From Chitinophagaceae bacterium (GTDB lineage: Bacteria; Bacteroidota; Bacteroidia; Chitinophagales; Chitinophagaceae), in the NCBI GenBank assembly GCA_947453295.1, contig CANGGD010000002.1:1-53636 (forward strand): a DNA stretch of 53,636 nucleotides. The letters run 5' to 3'. Below, piece by piece: positions 1-9,190 of the stretch. Position 1 is the first letter of the stretch. Every line of letters begins with the position of its first letter. The notes under the pieces are model-generated. The model had not been told where the DNA came from, made no database searches, and was given only the letters and a program-made list of their open reading frames with translations. Position numbers and translations under genes: made by a program.

Positions 1-181
1 CTCTAAAAACAATACTTGCCATTAAATCATCATTTTCAATCAACTCAACAAATCCTGATCCGTTAATTTTTTTACCACGACGAATCACCTCTTCAGAGCC
101 GTTGTTGTAGATGTGTTTTATGATGTGTGGTAATGCCAAAATGATTTTTTTAATTATGTACGTAGATATTTTAAATAGCAC
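1..181 (-). CDS. N-terminal part of a gene cut by the window edge (possible SWIM/SNF2-type protein)
   Basis: The minus strand is open from base 1 to a stop at 190-188 and translates to a plausible protein start containing ALPHIIKHIYNNG and EEVIRRGKKINGSGFVELI. The track omits it because only about 60 codons are inside the window. The start is unclear: GTG at 181 and TTG at 139 are both in frame, and there is no ATG. A -7-like element (TACTTTTG, minus strand, 260-267) lies upstream. The pattern of an RRGKKI segment followed by a short acidic stretch reminds me of the N-terminus of Bacteroidota SWIM zinc-finger/SNF2 helicase proteins, but that is from memory and weak. Treat it as a real but unidentified partial gene. 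Confidence 0.45.
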   Translation of the reverse strand, partial: MLFKISTYIIKKIILALPHIIKHIYNNGSEEVIRRGKKINGSGFVELIENDDLMASIVFR

Positions 182-324
182 AAAACACTATAAAAAACAC
201 CTATTGATTTTTTCTGGATAATTCAGGACACGTATATCGTTTGTGAAAAAGCCAATTTGCAAAAGTAAAGAAAAATTACTCAGTATTGTGTTGCGTTTGA
301 AAAGAATGTGGAGAATTAAACGAA

Positions 325-1068
325 TTAAACTTTTGCAGCAATTAGTTTTCCGTCTTTATAAAATGGTAATACGGGAGCCGTGTTATACATTAAACAATGT
401 TGTATGTCTTTTTCAATTCCAAAGGAGGTTAACCTTAGGTAATGAGAGGCTTGTTTTAATTTCATGAATTCAAACAAATCAGGTGCAGCTTCTTGGTATA
501 AACCTAATGCAATTTTTGAGGCGTCGCATTGAATTGAAAATGCATTTTGTATTTTATCAATAACCGCTCCCGCAAATAAGGTGTCTTCAATATTTATTTT
601 ATCCTTCCAGGCAGAACAAGCAAGTAAAATGTTTTTATTTTGTTGTAACAGATAATCACATACTACATCTAAATTTGAAAATGCTCCTGTAATTATTTCT
701 TTTGCGCCATTTGATAATGCCATGTGTAATAACTTAGTACCATTGGTTGTCGTTAAAACTAAAGTTTTTCCTTCTATAAACGATTGTGGATATTCAAAAG
801 GAGAGTTTCCATATTGTAAGCCTTCAGCAACTTTTCCGTCGCGCTCTCCTGCAGTTATTGCACTCATTTGCTTTCCAATTCTTATACATTCATCAACACT
901 ATCTACAGGAATAATTTCTTTAGCGCCATTGTATAAAGCTGTTGAAATAGTTGAAGTAGCTCTTAGTACATCAATAATAACAACTATGCTTGAGCTGATA
1001 TCATACAGATTTAATAAAGCGGGAGAAAGAGATGTATATAAAGATGGTTTTTTTGCTTGATCGCTCAT
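325..1068 (-). CDS. comB: 2-phosphosulfolactate phosphatase family protein (ComB)
   Basis: The 247-residue product matches the ComB family, Mg-dependent phosphatases that hydrolyse 2-phosphosulfolactate to sulfolactate and phosphate. The family signatures IIDVLRATST (residues 31-40) and GERDG (74-78), followed by GLQYGNSP, are visible, and the length is normal. It is cytosolic, with no signal peptide. Its ATG overlaps the gcvT stop codon (TAATG), so the two genes are translationally coupled. ComB belongs to coenzyme M synthesis in archaea. Bacteria with ComB but no methanogenesis may use it in sulfonate metabolism, and the true substrate here cannot be read from the sequence. Confidence 0.9.
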   Translation of the reverse strand: MSDQAKKPSLYTSLSPALLNLYDISSSIVVIIDVLRATSTISTALYNGAKEIIPVDSVDECIRIGKQMSAITAGERDGKVAEGLQYGNSPFEYPQSFIEGKTLVLTTTNGTKLLHMALSNGAKEIITGAFSNLDVVCDYLLQQNKNILLACSAWKDKINIEDTLFAGAVIDKIQNAFSIQCDASKIALGLYQEAAPDLFEFMKLKQASHYLRLTSFGIEKDIQHCLMYNTAPVLPFYKDGKLIAAKV

Positions 1069-2153
1069 TATTCAAATGGAATTTTTACTATTGTGGCTTT
1101 TATTTGATTATTTCTGATTTTTATATAAATATCATTTCCTAAATGCGAATGACTATTATTTATATAGCCCATTCCTATTGCTTTTCCAAGGCTTGGTGAT
1201 TGTGTTCCAGAAGTTACCCTTCCTATTGTTACTCCTGCTTCATCTGTAATTTCATAATCATGTCGAGGTATTCCCTTTTCAATCATTTCAAAACCCACTA
1301 GTTTCTTTTCAGGGCCATTGGTTTTTTGTTCGAAAAATAATGGGCTACTAGTAAACTCTTTAGTAAATTTTGTAATCCAGCCTAAACCCGCTTCTATAGG
1401 AGAGGTTGTATCATCTATATCGTTTCCATACAAACAAAAGCCCATCTCTAATCTTAACGTATCTCTAGCACCTAAGCCTACTGGTTTTATATCATATTCG
1501 GCACCCGCTTGAAATATTGCATCCCAAATAATTTCTGCATGATTGCTTTCATCTTCAAAATAAATTTCAACACCACCCGCACCCGTATATCCGGTTGCAC
1601 TAATTAACACATTTTCTATACCTGCAAATTTTCCTTTTACAAAAGTGTAATACTTTAAGTTTAGTATATCCATTTCTGTTAGCGATTGGATTACTTTAGT
1701 TGCATTAGGACCTTGTACTGCCAACAATGCTGTTTTAGAAGATATGTTATGCATTTCCACCTGTTGAGAATTGTGATTTGATATCCACTCCCAATCCTTA
1801 TCGATATTGCCTGCATTTACAACCAACATATAAACCTGATTTTCTTCCACACAATAAACCAATAAATCATCAACAATACCGCCGGTATTATTAGGAAGGC
1901 AGCTATATTGAGCCATTCCATTTTTTAATTTAGCGGCATCATTACTTGTAATTCTTTGAATTAAGTCTAAAGCACCGGGGCCCCTTAAAATAAATTCGCC
2001 CATATGGCTCACATCAAAAACACCCACATTTTTTCTAACAGTATGATGTTCTTCATTTATTCCGGCATAAGAAATGGGCATATTAAAACCAGCAAATTCT
2101 GCCATTTTTGCGCCAAGAGTGATATGCTTATTGGTGAAAGGCGTTTGTTTCAT
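1068..2153 (-). CDS. gcvT: Aminomethyltransferase, glycine cleavage system T protein
   Basis: The 361-residue GcvT transfers the methylene carbon of the aminomethyl group on lipoyl-H protein to tetrahydrofolate and releases ammonia. Full-length folate-binding architecture is present: FDVSHMGEF near residues 46-54, the catalytic-Asp segment [10 protein letters not shown] (91-100), and the C-terminal barrel with [20 protein letters not shown]. It is first in a two-gene unit with comB. A -7 box TACTTTTG (minus strand, 2170-2177) lies 16 nt before the ATG. Genes for the H and P proteins are not in this window, so the system is dispersed. Confidence 0.97.
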   Translation of the reverse strand: MKQTPFTNKHITLGAKMAEFAGFNMPISYAGINEEHHTVRKNVGVFDVSHMGEFILRGPGALDLIQRITSNDAAKLKNGMAQYSCLPNNTGGIVDDLLVYCVEENQVYMLVVNAGNIDKDWEWISNHNSQQVEMHNISSKTALLAVQGPNATKVIQSLTEMDILNLKYYTFVKGKFAGIENVLISATGYTGAGGVEIYFEDESNHAEIIWDAIFQAGAEYDIKPVGLGARDTLRLEMGFCLYGNDIDDTTSPIEAGLGWITKFTKEFTSSPLFFEQKTNGPEKKLVGFEMIEKGIPRHDYEITDEAGVTIGRVTSGTQSPSLGKAIGMGYINNSHSHLGNDIYIKIRNNQIKATIVKIPFE

Positions 2154-2169
2154 AATAAAAATTGAGCAA

Positions 2170-2177
2170 CAAAAGTA
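2170..2177 (-). promoter_or_regulatory. -7 promoter element of gcvT-comB
   Basis: TACTTTTG on the minus strand fits the Bacteroidota -7 consensus TAnnTTTG and ends 16 nt before the gcvT ATG. No clear -33 TTTG is seen. Confidence 0.5.
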
Positions 2178-2186
2178 ACTTATTTT

Positions 2187-4307
2187 TTACTTTAATAATT
2201 GATACACCAGCAAACTAAATAAATAAGCAAGTCCTGTCATATAAGTCAACTGTACCATTGGCCATTTCCAACTTTTAGTTTCTCTTTTTACAATGGCTAT
2301 TGTGCTCATGCATTGCATCGCCAATACATAAAATATCAATAAAGACAAACCGGTTGCTAATGTATAAACACTTGTTCCATCCTCACGAACTGCCCTATTC
2401 ATTTTATCATGTAGCGTTTTACTGTTTTCATCGGCATCGTCTCCCACACTATATAATGTGGCCATGGTTCCAACAAAAACTTCACGAGCAGCAAATGAAG
2501 CAATTAATGCAATGCCTATTTTCCAATCATAACCAAGCGGCCTAATTACAGGCTCTATCATCTTTCCTAATTCTCCTGCATAAGATTGTTGCAACAGTTC
2601 TGTTTTCTGCTCTCTTATATATTCTATCGAATCTGATGGTTGTTGAATTATTAAAGTTGCATACTTTTTCTTTATCGCATCCATCTTCGCCGTTGGCCCA
2701 AAACTACACAAGCCCCACAACAACAAACTAATAATCAAAATTACTTTTCCTGCATCAAAAATAAATATCCTTGCTTTTTCCAACATGGTGTAAAACATGT
2801 TTTTCCATCTTGGGCTTCTATACACCGGTAGCTCCAAAATAAAAAAACTCTTTTCTTTTATATCAATAAACCATTTCATTACCCACGCTACTATCATTGC
2901 CATAATGGTTCCAAAAAAATACAACCCCATCATTACAATACCCTGTAAACTTATAATCCCAAAATATAATTTTGATGGAATAACCAACGCAATCAGAATT
3001 GTATATACCGGTAATCTCGCGCTACAACTTAATAATGGTGTAATCATTATCGTTAGTAGTCGCTCTTTTTTATTTTCAATATTTCTTGCACTCATTATTG
3101 CTGGCACCGCACAAGCAAATCCGCTTATCATAGGCATTACGCTTTTCCCGTTTAGTCCTACTTTGCGCATAATCCTATCAGTTAAAAAACTTATTCTCGC
3201 CATATACCCGCTATCTTCCAAAACAGTTATTAAACCAAATAAAATCATTATCTGAGGAACAAAAACCATGATGCCGCTTAGTCCAGCTAAAAAACCATTG
3301 ATAAATAAATCACTCAACCAGCCCGCCGGCAAAGTATTTGAAAACCATTGGCCCGCTTCTCCAAATATCATCTCTATCCAACCCATTGGGTATTTTGCTA
3401 TCCAAAAAACACTTTGAAATAGTATAAACAACACCGATAGTAATATGATATACCCCCATCTCTTATGCAATAAAACGTTGTCGATTTTTTCTGTTAACAA
3501 TGATTTCTTCAATGGATCTACTTCAACTACGGCTTGTTGCAGAATATGTTTTATTCTTGCATGGCGCTGCATAATTTCTTCGGCCTGCGTTTTAATGCCA
3601 TTAAATTTATGCGTGCGAATTATAGAACGAATGCTTTCAATTTCTGATGAGGTGAAATTTAAATTTTCATAATTCATTACATAGTGTAGCGACTTATAAT
3701 CTACTGTATCAGGAAACAACGCCTGCATTTCTTCAATAGCCGCCGGTGCCAACATTTTATTATAAATAAAATCTCTGGGCTGTTGTTGTAGTGAAAATTG
3801 AATGGTAGATAGTATCGTTTTTTTTATCTCGTCAACACCCTTTTGCTTTCTTGGATTTACCACTATAATTGGTACGCCCAATTCTATCTCTAACTCATTT
3901 ATGTCAATCTTTATTCCATTTTGTTTGGCAAGATCCATCATAGATAATGCAATAACCACCGGTAGTTTTAAATCTATAATTTGTGTGCAAAACAATAAGT
4001 TTCTTCTTAGGTTACTTGCATCCACCACGAGCAATATCATGTCGGGCTTTACTTCATCATCCTGATTCATCAATACCCTATATGCCACCCACTCATCCGC
4101 CCTCTTGGGGTACAAACTATAAGTGCCCGGAAGATCAATAAAATTTGCGCGAGTAATATCAGATAAATCACAATATCCCGTTTTTTTGTCAACGGTTACC
4201 CCAGGAAAATTTCCAACTTTTTGATGTAGGCCTGTTAATTCATTGAACAAAGAACTTTTGCCACTATTGGGGTTTCCTACTAACGCTATGTTGATTGTCT
4301 TTTTCAA
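2187..4307 (-). CDS. feoB: Ferrous iron transport protein B
   Basis: FeoB is the inner-membrane GTP-gated Fe(II) importer. The N-terminal G domain has the P-loop GNPNSGKSS, the G2-like segment GNFPGVTVDKKTG and G3 DLPGTYSL. A helical GDI-like spacer and two Gate repeats with many membrane helices follow, for example SGIMVFVPQIMILFG and the conserved FAAREVFVGTMATLYS. I moved the start from TTG 4325 to TTG 4307 (MKKTINIALVGNP). The track's TTG is the last three bases of a -7 box TATTTTTG (4323-4330), and an initiator inside the promoter is unlikely. The length is then 706 residues, normal for the family. It stands alone; a small feoA-like gene lies 14 kb away. Confidence 0.96.
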   Translation of the reverse strand: MKKTINIALVGNPNSGKSSLFNELTGLHQKVGNFPGVTVDKKTGYCDLSDITRANFIDLPGTYSLYPKRADEWVAYRVLMNQDDEVKPDMILLVVDASNLRRNLLFCTQIIDLKLPVVIALSMMDLAKQNGIKIDINELEIELGVPIIVVNPRKQKGVDEIKKTILSTIQFSLQQQPRDFIYNKMLAPAAIEEMQALFPDTVDYKSLHYVMNYENLNFTSSEIESIRSIIRTHKFNGIKTQAEEIMQRHARIKHILQQAVVEVDPLKKSLLTEKIDNVLLHKRWGYIILLSVLFILFQSVFWIAKYPMGWIEMIFGEAGQWFSNTLPAGWLSDLFINGFLAGLSGIMVFVPQIMILFGLITVLEDSGYMARISFLTDRIMRKVGLNGKSVMPMISGFACAVPAIMSARNIENKKERLLTIMITPLLSCSARLPVYTILIALVIPSKLYFGIISLQGIVMMGLYFFGTIMAMIVAWVMKWFIDIKEKSFFILELPVYRSPRWKNMFYTMLEKARIFIFDAGKVILIISLLLWGLCSFGPTAKMDAIKKKYATLIIQQPSDSIEYIREQKTELLQQSYAGELGKMIEPVIRPLGYDWKIGIALIASFAAREVFVGTMATLYSVGDDADENSKTLHDKMNRAVREDGTSVYTLATGLSLLIFYVLAMQCMSTIAIVKRETKSWKWPMVQLTYMTGLAYLFSLLVYQLLK

Positions 4308-4322
4308 ATAAATAATTGAACA

Positions 4323-4330
4323 CAAAAATA
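4323..4330 (-). promoter_or_regulatory. -7 promoter element of feoB
   Basis: TATTTTTG on the minus strand matches TAnnTTTG and lies 15 nt before the preferred TTG start at 4307. It overlaps the longer ORF start given in the track. Confidence 0.5.
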
Positions 4331-4439
4331 CTCCGATTAAGTTATTTTAATTTACGATTTCAAGAAAGTTGTTGTCAATTTGATAATTGATGCTAATTTT
4401 ATTAATTGAAAAATTACCTTTTTCTAATAAGAATCAAAA

Positions 4440-4874
4440 ATGAAGCTAAAAATTGATAACGAGTCTTTATTTGAAGAGTTTTTTGAACACACTCAACTCA
4501 TTGGAATTATCGCCCCAATTAAAAGCTATCAATTCATTTGGAATATTAACGAACTTCTAGGCTATCAATTCAAAATCAATCATGATTTAGAAATTGGTTC
4601 CATCAGAAAAAAAAGAAATTATTATTTCTCTGTGTATGAGTTTCGCAGTATTGGTTCGGTGGTTACACATTATCTTTATCAAAACCAATACGATGGCGAA
4701 TATTTATTACCTGAATTTAAACACTTAGACTATTTGTGGCTAATTAAAGGCGATGAATTTGGTGCTGATGAAATTGCTGCTCTGCAACAATCATTAAAAA
4801 TGCTACCAATGGTTCAGCTCGTTACTCAAATGGTTACTGAAAAAATAAAAAATAAAGACGCTTTAGTTTTTTAA
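4440..4874 (+). CDS. IPExxxVDY family protein, function unknown
   Basis: The 144-residue protein carries the family's name motif in the form LPEFKHLDY (residues 90-98), followed by LWLIKGD. The family is small, cytosolic and confined to Bacteroidota, with no known biochemical role. The protein has no signal peptide or membrane helix. It is followed after 11 bp by a pterin dehydratase gene, so the two are probably cotranscribed. They are divergent from feoB, with about 130 bp between. Confidence 0.88.
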   Translation: MKLKIDNESLFEEFFEHTQLIGIIAPIKSYQFIWNINELLGYQFKINHDLEIGSIRKKRNYYFSVYEFRSIGSVVTHYLYQNQYDGEYLLPEFKHLDYLWLIKGDEFGADEIAALQQSLKMLPMVQLVTQMVTEKIKNKDALVF

Positions 4875-4885
4875 AAGAATAAAAT

Positions 4886-5116
4886 ATGTGGGTAGAAACA
4901 AATAATCAATTGTATAAGAAATTCTCTTTTAAAGATTTCTCTGAAGCATTTGCCTTTATGACACGCGTTGCCTTTCTTTCAGAAAAATGTAATCATCATC
5001 CCAAGTGGACAAACGTGTACAATTCTGTAGAGATTTGGTTAAGCACTCATGATGCAGGAAATGTAGTTACAGAAAAAGATAAAGAATTAGCAAAAGCAAT
5101 TGATAGCTTAATTTAA
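4886..5116 (+). CDS. 4a-hydroxytetrahydrobiopterin dehydratase (pterin-4a-carbinolamine dehydratase)
   Basis: The 76-residue protein has the PCD/DCoH active-site motif NHHPKW (His37, His38, Pro39) and the second catalytic segment STHDAG (His55, Asp56). The family dehydrates 4a-hydroxytetrahydropterins in the cytosol to regenerate the cofactor of aromatic amino acid hydroxylases, and some members act with molybdopterin enzymes. It is at the short end of the family but the core is complete. Its TAA stop overlaps the stop of convergent selD by three bases within one TTAA. No aromatic hydroxylase gene is in view. Confidence 0.92.
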   Translation: MWVETNNQLYKKFSFKDFSEAFAFMTRVAFLSEKCNHHPKWTNVYNSVEIWLSTHDAGNVVTEKDKELAKAIDSLI

Positions 5117-6168
5117 TTTTTCACTTCAATCGTTTTGTCTTTCTTTTCTGTGAATCTACCAATAGGTTCTATAAAATCGTGGTATCCATTTAATGATAAT
5201 AATTCAACAACTTCCTGAATTGAATTTTCGTCTACGCTAAATAGTAATCCGCCATTGGTTTGAGGATCTGGTAATAAATTAAATGCTTCCATTACATTTA
5301 CTCCTTTTTCAAAACCCGTTTCGGCGCTATAACTATTCCAGTTTCTATACGTTGCGTCTGGAATAATTCTTTGGGCTAAATATTCTTTGGCGCCATCAAT
5401 TATTTTTATTTTGGAATAATATAATTCAGCGGAAAGCCTTGCACCACTAGCCATCTCAATTAAATGGCCCAACAAACCAAAACCAGTTACATCTGTCATT
5501 GCATGTACGCCCTTTATTTTGGCAAGCTTTTCTCCTACCGAATTTAATTGCTTCATTTGTGTTGCCATTACAACTGAATGAGCCTCACTTATACTTTCAC
5601 GTTTTTGTGCGGTTGATAATATTCCTACACCAATGGGTTTGGTAAGAAAAATATAATCTCCTTCTTGTGAAGTGTTGTTTTGTTTTAAATATTCTCTCTG
5701 CGTAATGCCTGTTACAGACAAACCAAAAATTGGTTCTGCGCTGTCAATTGTATGTCCGCCCGCCAATGGAATCCCCGCTTGTTCACAAATCATTTTCGCT
5801 CCCTCTAATACTTGTTGTGCAATCGAAGTCGATAATTTTTCAATAGGCCATCCTAAAATAGCAATTGCCATAATGGGCCTTCCACCCATCGCATATACAT
5901 CACTGATAGCATTGGCAGATGCAATAGCTCCAAAATCTTTCGCATCATCTACTATAGGCATAAAAAAATCGGTTGTTGAAATAATTAATTGATTGCCTCC
6001 AATATCATATACCGCAGCGTCGTCGTTTGTATTGTTTCCTACCAACAAATTATCGTATTGTATTGTCGGTTGTTTCGTTTGTAATATTTCTTGTAAAACC
6101 GAGGGCGCTATTTTACAGCCACAACCCGCGCCTTTTGAAAAGGATGTAAGTCTAATTTTTTCTTCCAT
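5113..6168 (-). CDS. selD: Selenide, water dikinase (selenophosphate synthetase)
   Basis: SelD makes selenophosphate from selenide and ATP. The N-terminal [10 protein letters not shown] segment carries catalytic Cys16 (cysteine, not selenocysteine) and Lys19. The AIRS-type ATP-binding fold with [11 protein letters not shown] and SLSVTGI-like segments follows. At 351 residues it is full length. It sits 2 nt after mnmH, the enzyme that uses selenophosphate for tRNA 2-selenouridine. No selA, selB or selC occurs here, so the visible use of selenium is tRNA modification. Confidence 0.97.
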   Translation of the reverse strand: MEEKIRLTSFSKGAGCGCKIAPSVLQEILQTKQPTIQYDNLLVGNNTNDDAAVYDIGGNQLIISTTDFFMPIVDDAKDFGAIASANAISDVYAMGGRPIMAIAILGWPIEKLSTSIAQQVLEGAKMICEQAGIPLAGGHTIDSAEPIFGLSVTGITQREYLKQNNTSQEGDYIFLTKPIGVGILSTAQKRESISEAHSVVMATQMKQLNSVGEKLAKIKGVHAMTDVTGFGLLGHLIEMASGARLSAELYYSKIKIIDGAKEYLAQRIIPDATYRNWNSYSAETGFEKGVNVMEAFNLLPDPQTNGGLLFSVDENSIQEVVELLSLNGYHDFIEPIGRFTEKKDKTIEVKN

Positions 6169-6170
6169 AT

Positions 6171-7214
6171 TTATATCAATTGTAAAATTTCTGCGTTTTT
6201 TTCAACGTCTATATTTGAGGCAAAATGTTTTACTATTTTCTGACCCGCCTCTTCTCTTTTATTCAAAGCTTGTAAATATGTTTTATCATAATACTGCAGT
6301 AAAATAATAAAAGCCTCTCTTATATTATTTTCTTTAAAATAGCCTACTGTTATTTTAGTTTCATTGGGTCCTAATCTTTTCTGTATTCGAAGCGTGGCAT
6401 CTATCAAAGATTGATTATCTAATTCACCGTATTCTTTAATGATATAATTTAGGCGTTCTTCAAAAGGTATATCTATAAAGTGAAGGATAGAAGATCTCAT
6501 CGTTTTCCAAAAAGAGTGAGGAATATTAATGGTACCAATTCTTTGACTTTCATCCTCTATCCAAAATGTAGTTTCAATTCCAGCTCTTATGGTATTGCTC
6601 AATTCAATCGCTAACTTATTTTCAAACATTTCTTGTGTGGGTTGTGGTTGTTGACCAATTCCACCAAAGGCCGAACCCTTGTGATTAGCAATTGCTTCTA
6701 AATCAATTATATTTTGTTGTACTGATTGTAGTGATTTTAATAATGCGGTTTTTGAACTACCGGTATAACCACCCAAAACTTTCATTTTATAGGAGAGTGT
6801 AAGTTGATTTAATACCCAATTTCTAAATGATTTATATCCACCCGCAAGAACATACACCTCATATCCATAAAGCTCTAAAAGCCACGATACGCCTGCACTT
6901 CTCATACCTCCGCGCCAACAATGAACTATTATTTTTTTAGAAAGATAATTTTGATATTTTAATTCGGACTCAACAAGCTCAACCATTGTTTTCATTTTCA
7001 CGCCAAAAAATTCTAATCCTAATTTTATTGCAGGTTGCTTACCTTGTTGCTTATACGCTGTACCCACAATTCTTCTTTCCTCATCTGTAAACAAAGGAAG
7101 ATTAAATGCTGTTGGAATGTGTGCATGTGAAAACTCGCCGGGACTTCTTACATCAAAAACAGGTGTTTCTTGATGATGTTGAATAAGCTCCGATATTGAA
7201 ATTTTTTTAGCCAT
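6171..7214 (-). CDS. mnmH: tRNA 2-selenouridine synthase
   Basis: MnmH (SelU/YbbB) replaces the sulfur of 2-thiouridine at tRNA wobble position 34 with selenium, through a geranylated intermediate. The N-terminal rhodanese domain has the reactive Cys99 in [14 protein letters not shown]-loop domain follows with GGYTGSSKT (about 148-156). The 347-residue length is normal. The ATG lies 8 bp inside the end of rho and the stop is 2 bp before selD, so rho, mnmH and selD form one tight minus-strand operon. Confidence 0.96.
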   Translation of the reverse strand: MAKKISISELIQHHQETPVFDVRSPGEFSHAHIPTAFNLPLFTDEERRIVGTAYKQQGKQPAIKLGLEFFGVKMKTMVELVESELKYQNYLSKKIIVHCWRGGMRSAGVSWLLELYGYEVYVLAGGYKSFRNWVLNQLTLSYKMKVLGGYTGSSKTALLKSLQSVQQNIIDLEAIANHKGSAFGGIGQQPQPTQEMFENKLAIELSNTIRAGIETTFWIEDESQRIGTINIPHSFWKTMRSSILHFIDIPFEERLNYIIKEYGELDNQSLIDATLRIQKRLGPNETKITVGYFKENNIREAFIILLQYYDKTYLQALNKREEAGQKIVKHFASNIDVEKNAEILQLI

Positions 7215-8832
7215 TCATAGATGTCAAAAATTCTGCATTGTCTTTTGTTCCCTTCATGTTTTTTAGTAGAACATTTATGGCTTCTTCTGGATTCATATCT
7301 GCCATATGTTTACGCAATACCCACATGCGTTGGAAAGTGTCTTTATCTAATAATAAATCATCTCTTCTTGTTGAAGAAGACACAATATCAATTGCAGGGT
7401 AAATTCTTTTGTTAGATAGTTTTCTTTCAAGCTGTAATTCCATATTACCGGTTCCCTTAAACTCTTCAAAAATCACTTCATCCATTTTACTTCCTGTTTC
7501 TACCAATGCAGTAGCAATAATCGTAAGCGATCCCCCGTTTTCTATTTTTCTTGCAGCTCCAAAAAACTGTTTTGGTTTTTGCATTGCGTTTGCTTCAACC
7601 CCTCCAGACAAAACCTTTCCACTTGATGGCGCAACGGTATTATGTGCTCTCGCTAAACGAGTAATTGAATCTAATAAAATAACCACATCATGACCACACT
7701 CAACCAATCTTTTTGCTTTTTGCAATGCTATAGTAGAAACCTTTACATGTTTTTCTGCTGGCTCATCAAAAGTAGATGCAATAACTTCTGCCTTTACGCT
7801 TCTTTCCATATCCGTTACCTCTTCTGGTCTTTCATCAACCAACACAATCATTAAATAACACTCAGGATGATTTTCTGCAATGGCATTGGCTAGCTCTTTT
7901 AATAACATTGTTTTTCCTGTTTTGGGCTGAGCTACAATTAACCCCCTTTGTCCCTTTCCAATAGGAGTAAACAAATCCATTATTCTTGTACTATAGTGAT
8001 CCGACTTTGTTGTTAAATTTAATCTTTCAAATGGAAATAACGGTGTTAAGTAGTCGAAAGGTACGCGATCTCTTACCTCTTCCGGACTTTTTCCATTAAT
8101 GGTTTCAACTTTCAATAATGCAAAATATTTTTCTCCTTCTTTCGGAGGACGAACAGATCCATAAACGGTATCGCCAGTCTTTAAACCAAATAATTTTATT
8201 TGAGAGGGTGAAACATAAACATCATCAGGGCTAGATAAATAATTGTAATCGCTGCTTCTTAAAAAGCCATATCCATCAGGCATCATTTCTAAAACACCTT
8301 CTCCTAAAACTATACCATCAAACTCAATATTAAATACCGGTTCTTTTTTGTTTTGATGAAAAGTACGCGGCTCTCTTGTTGCTTGTTGCTCTGTTGATAC
8401 TTCTGGTTGTTGCTGTTGTTGATCTTCAGCTTGCAGCATTTGTGCAATTGCAGCAGGAACACTCGTTTGTTCATTAGTTATTGGAGCTAGTATTTCTTCT
8501 TCGGGTTGCTCTTCTTCTTTTTGTTTTTTTATAGGCGCCTTCTTTTTTATCGAAGTTGTGGTTTTTTTAGTTTCTTCTTCCAGTATTAGTTCTTGTTGAA
8601 CAGGTGCTTCTGTAATTTCTTGCTCTTTTTCGGCTCCCTTTATAATTCTTTTACGCTTAGGCTTTTCTCCTTCTGGTTGATTTTTTTCTTTTGTCATGTT
8701 GTTTTGTTTTTCTATAATAGCCAAAATCAAATCTTTTCTAGCTAGTTTTTTTGTATTGGAAACATTTAATTGATCGGCTATATCCACCAATTCGGGAATG
8801 AGTAAATCATTCAGTTGAGATACTTCGTACAT
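7207..8832 (-). CDS. rho: Transcription termination factor Rho
   Basis: Rho is the hexameric RNA-dependent ATPase that ends transcription. Residues 1-45 form the Rho_N helical domain. Residues about 48-165 are a charged, Lys/Glu/Gln-rich low-complexity insertion, typical of Bacteroidota Rho. The cold-shock-like RNA-binding domain follows with GYGFLRS (188-194). The ATPase core has Walker A PKTGKT near 303-308 and Walker B-like [14 protein letters not shown]. The protein has 541 residues against about 420 in E. coli because of the insertion. It is first in an operon with mnmH and selD. Upstream is a 358-bp gap shared with divergent rhlE. Confidence 0.97.
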   Translation of the reverse strand: MYEVSQLNDLLIPELVDIADQLNVSNTKKLARKDLILAIIEKQNNMTKEKNQPEGEKPKRKRIIKGAEKEQEITEAPVQQELILEEETKKTTTSIKKKAPIKKQKEEEQPEEEILAPITNEQTSVPAAIAQMLQAEDQQQQQPEVSTEQQATREPRTFHQNKKEPVFNIEFDGIVLGEGVLEMMPDGYGFLRSSDYNYLSSPDDVYVSPSQIKLFGLKTGDTVYGSVRPPKEGEKYFALLKVETINGKSPEEVRDRVPFDYLTPLFPFERLNLTTKSDHYSTRIMDLFTPIGKGQRGLIVAQPKTGKTMLLKELANAIAENHPECYLMIVLVDERPEEVTDMERSVKAEVIASTFDEPAEKHVKVSTIALQKAKRLVECGHDVVILLDSITRLARAHNTVAPSSGKVLSGGVEANAMQKPKQFFGAARKIENGGSLTIIATALVETGSKMDEVIFEEFKGTGNMELQLERKLSNKRIYPAIDIVSSSTRRDDLLLDKDTFQRMWVLRKHMADMNPEEAINVLLKNMKGTKDNAEFLTSMNG

Positions 8833-9190
8833 AATTTTTTGAGATAAATATTATCAATCACTTAGATAGATTATAAATTGACGTTGAAATTTTTTTGATG
8901 ATGGATGAAGAATTCTTATTGAAGGGTTTATTTTGGTATGTCTTTCTAATTCTTTCCGATGCAATAATAAGGAGTATTTTTTAAATTAACCCATCTTTTT
9001 CATAATTAATTATCATGATTAAAGTTTATTTAGTTAAGTGGCCTGGTTTAAATAACCTATCTTTACACTATTCTGCGGCACAAAGCCGGTTTTATTGATA
9101 ATATTATTTCCCAATAAGCGCTTTTTTAGCAACCTCTTTTGATGATGAAGATAAACTTCATTTCCGCATTCATTTTTTAATTTATTTATT
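8833..9190. other. Divergent intergenic region rho/rhlE
   Basis: These 358 bp hold no credible gene. The 63-codon minus-strand ORF at 9034-9225 overlaps the rhlE start and has no family features. A -7-like TATCTTTA on the plus strand near 9058-9065 would give rhlE a leader of about 120 nt, with short complementary stretches such as GCCGGTTTT and GCGCTTTTTTAGC. Long leaders are common for DEAD-box helicase mRNAs in other bacteria, so the leader may have a cold or autoregulatory role; this is inference. Confidence 0.35.

Noticed and set aside
243-467. 74-codon plus-strand ORF at the left end
   Set aside because: Most of it is antisense to comB, and the rest is Lys/Arg/Leu-rich translation of a non-coding gap.
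2797-3255. 152-codon ORF antisense to feoB
   Set aside because: It is the hydrophobic mirror of FeoB membrane helices, a known artefact; FeoB is certain.
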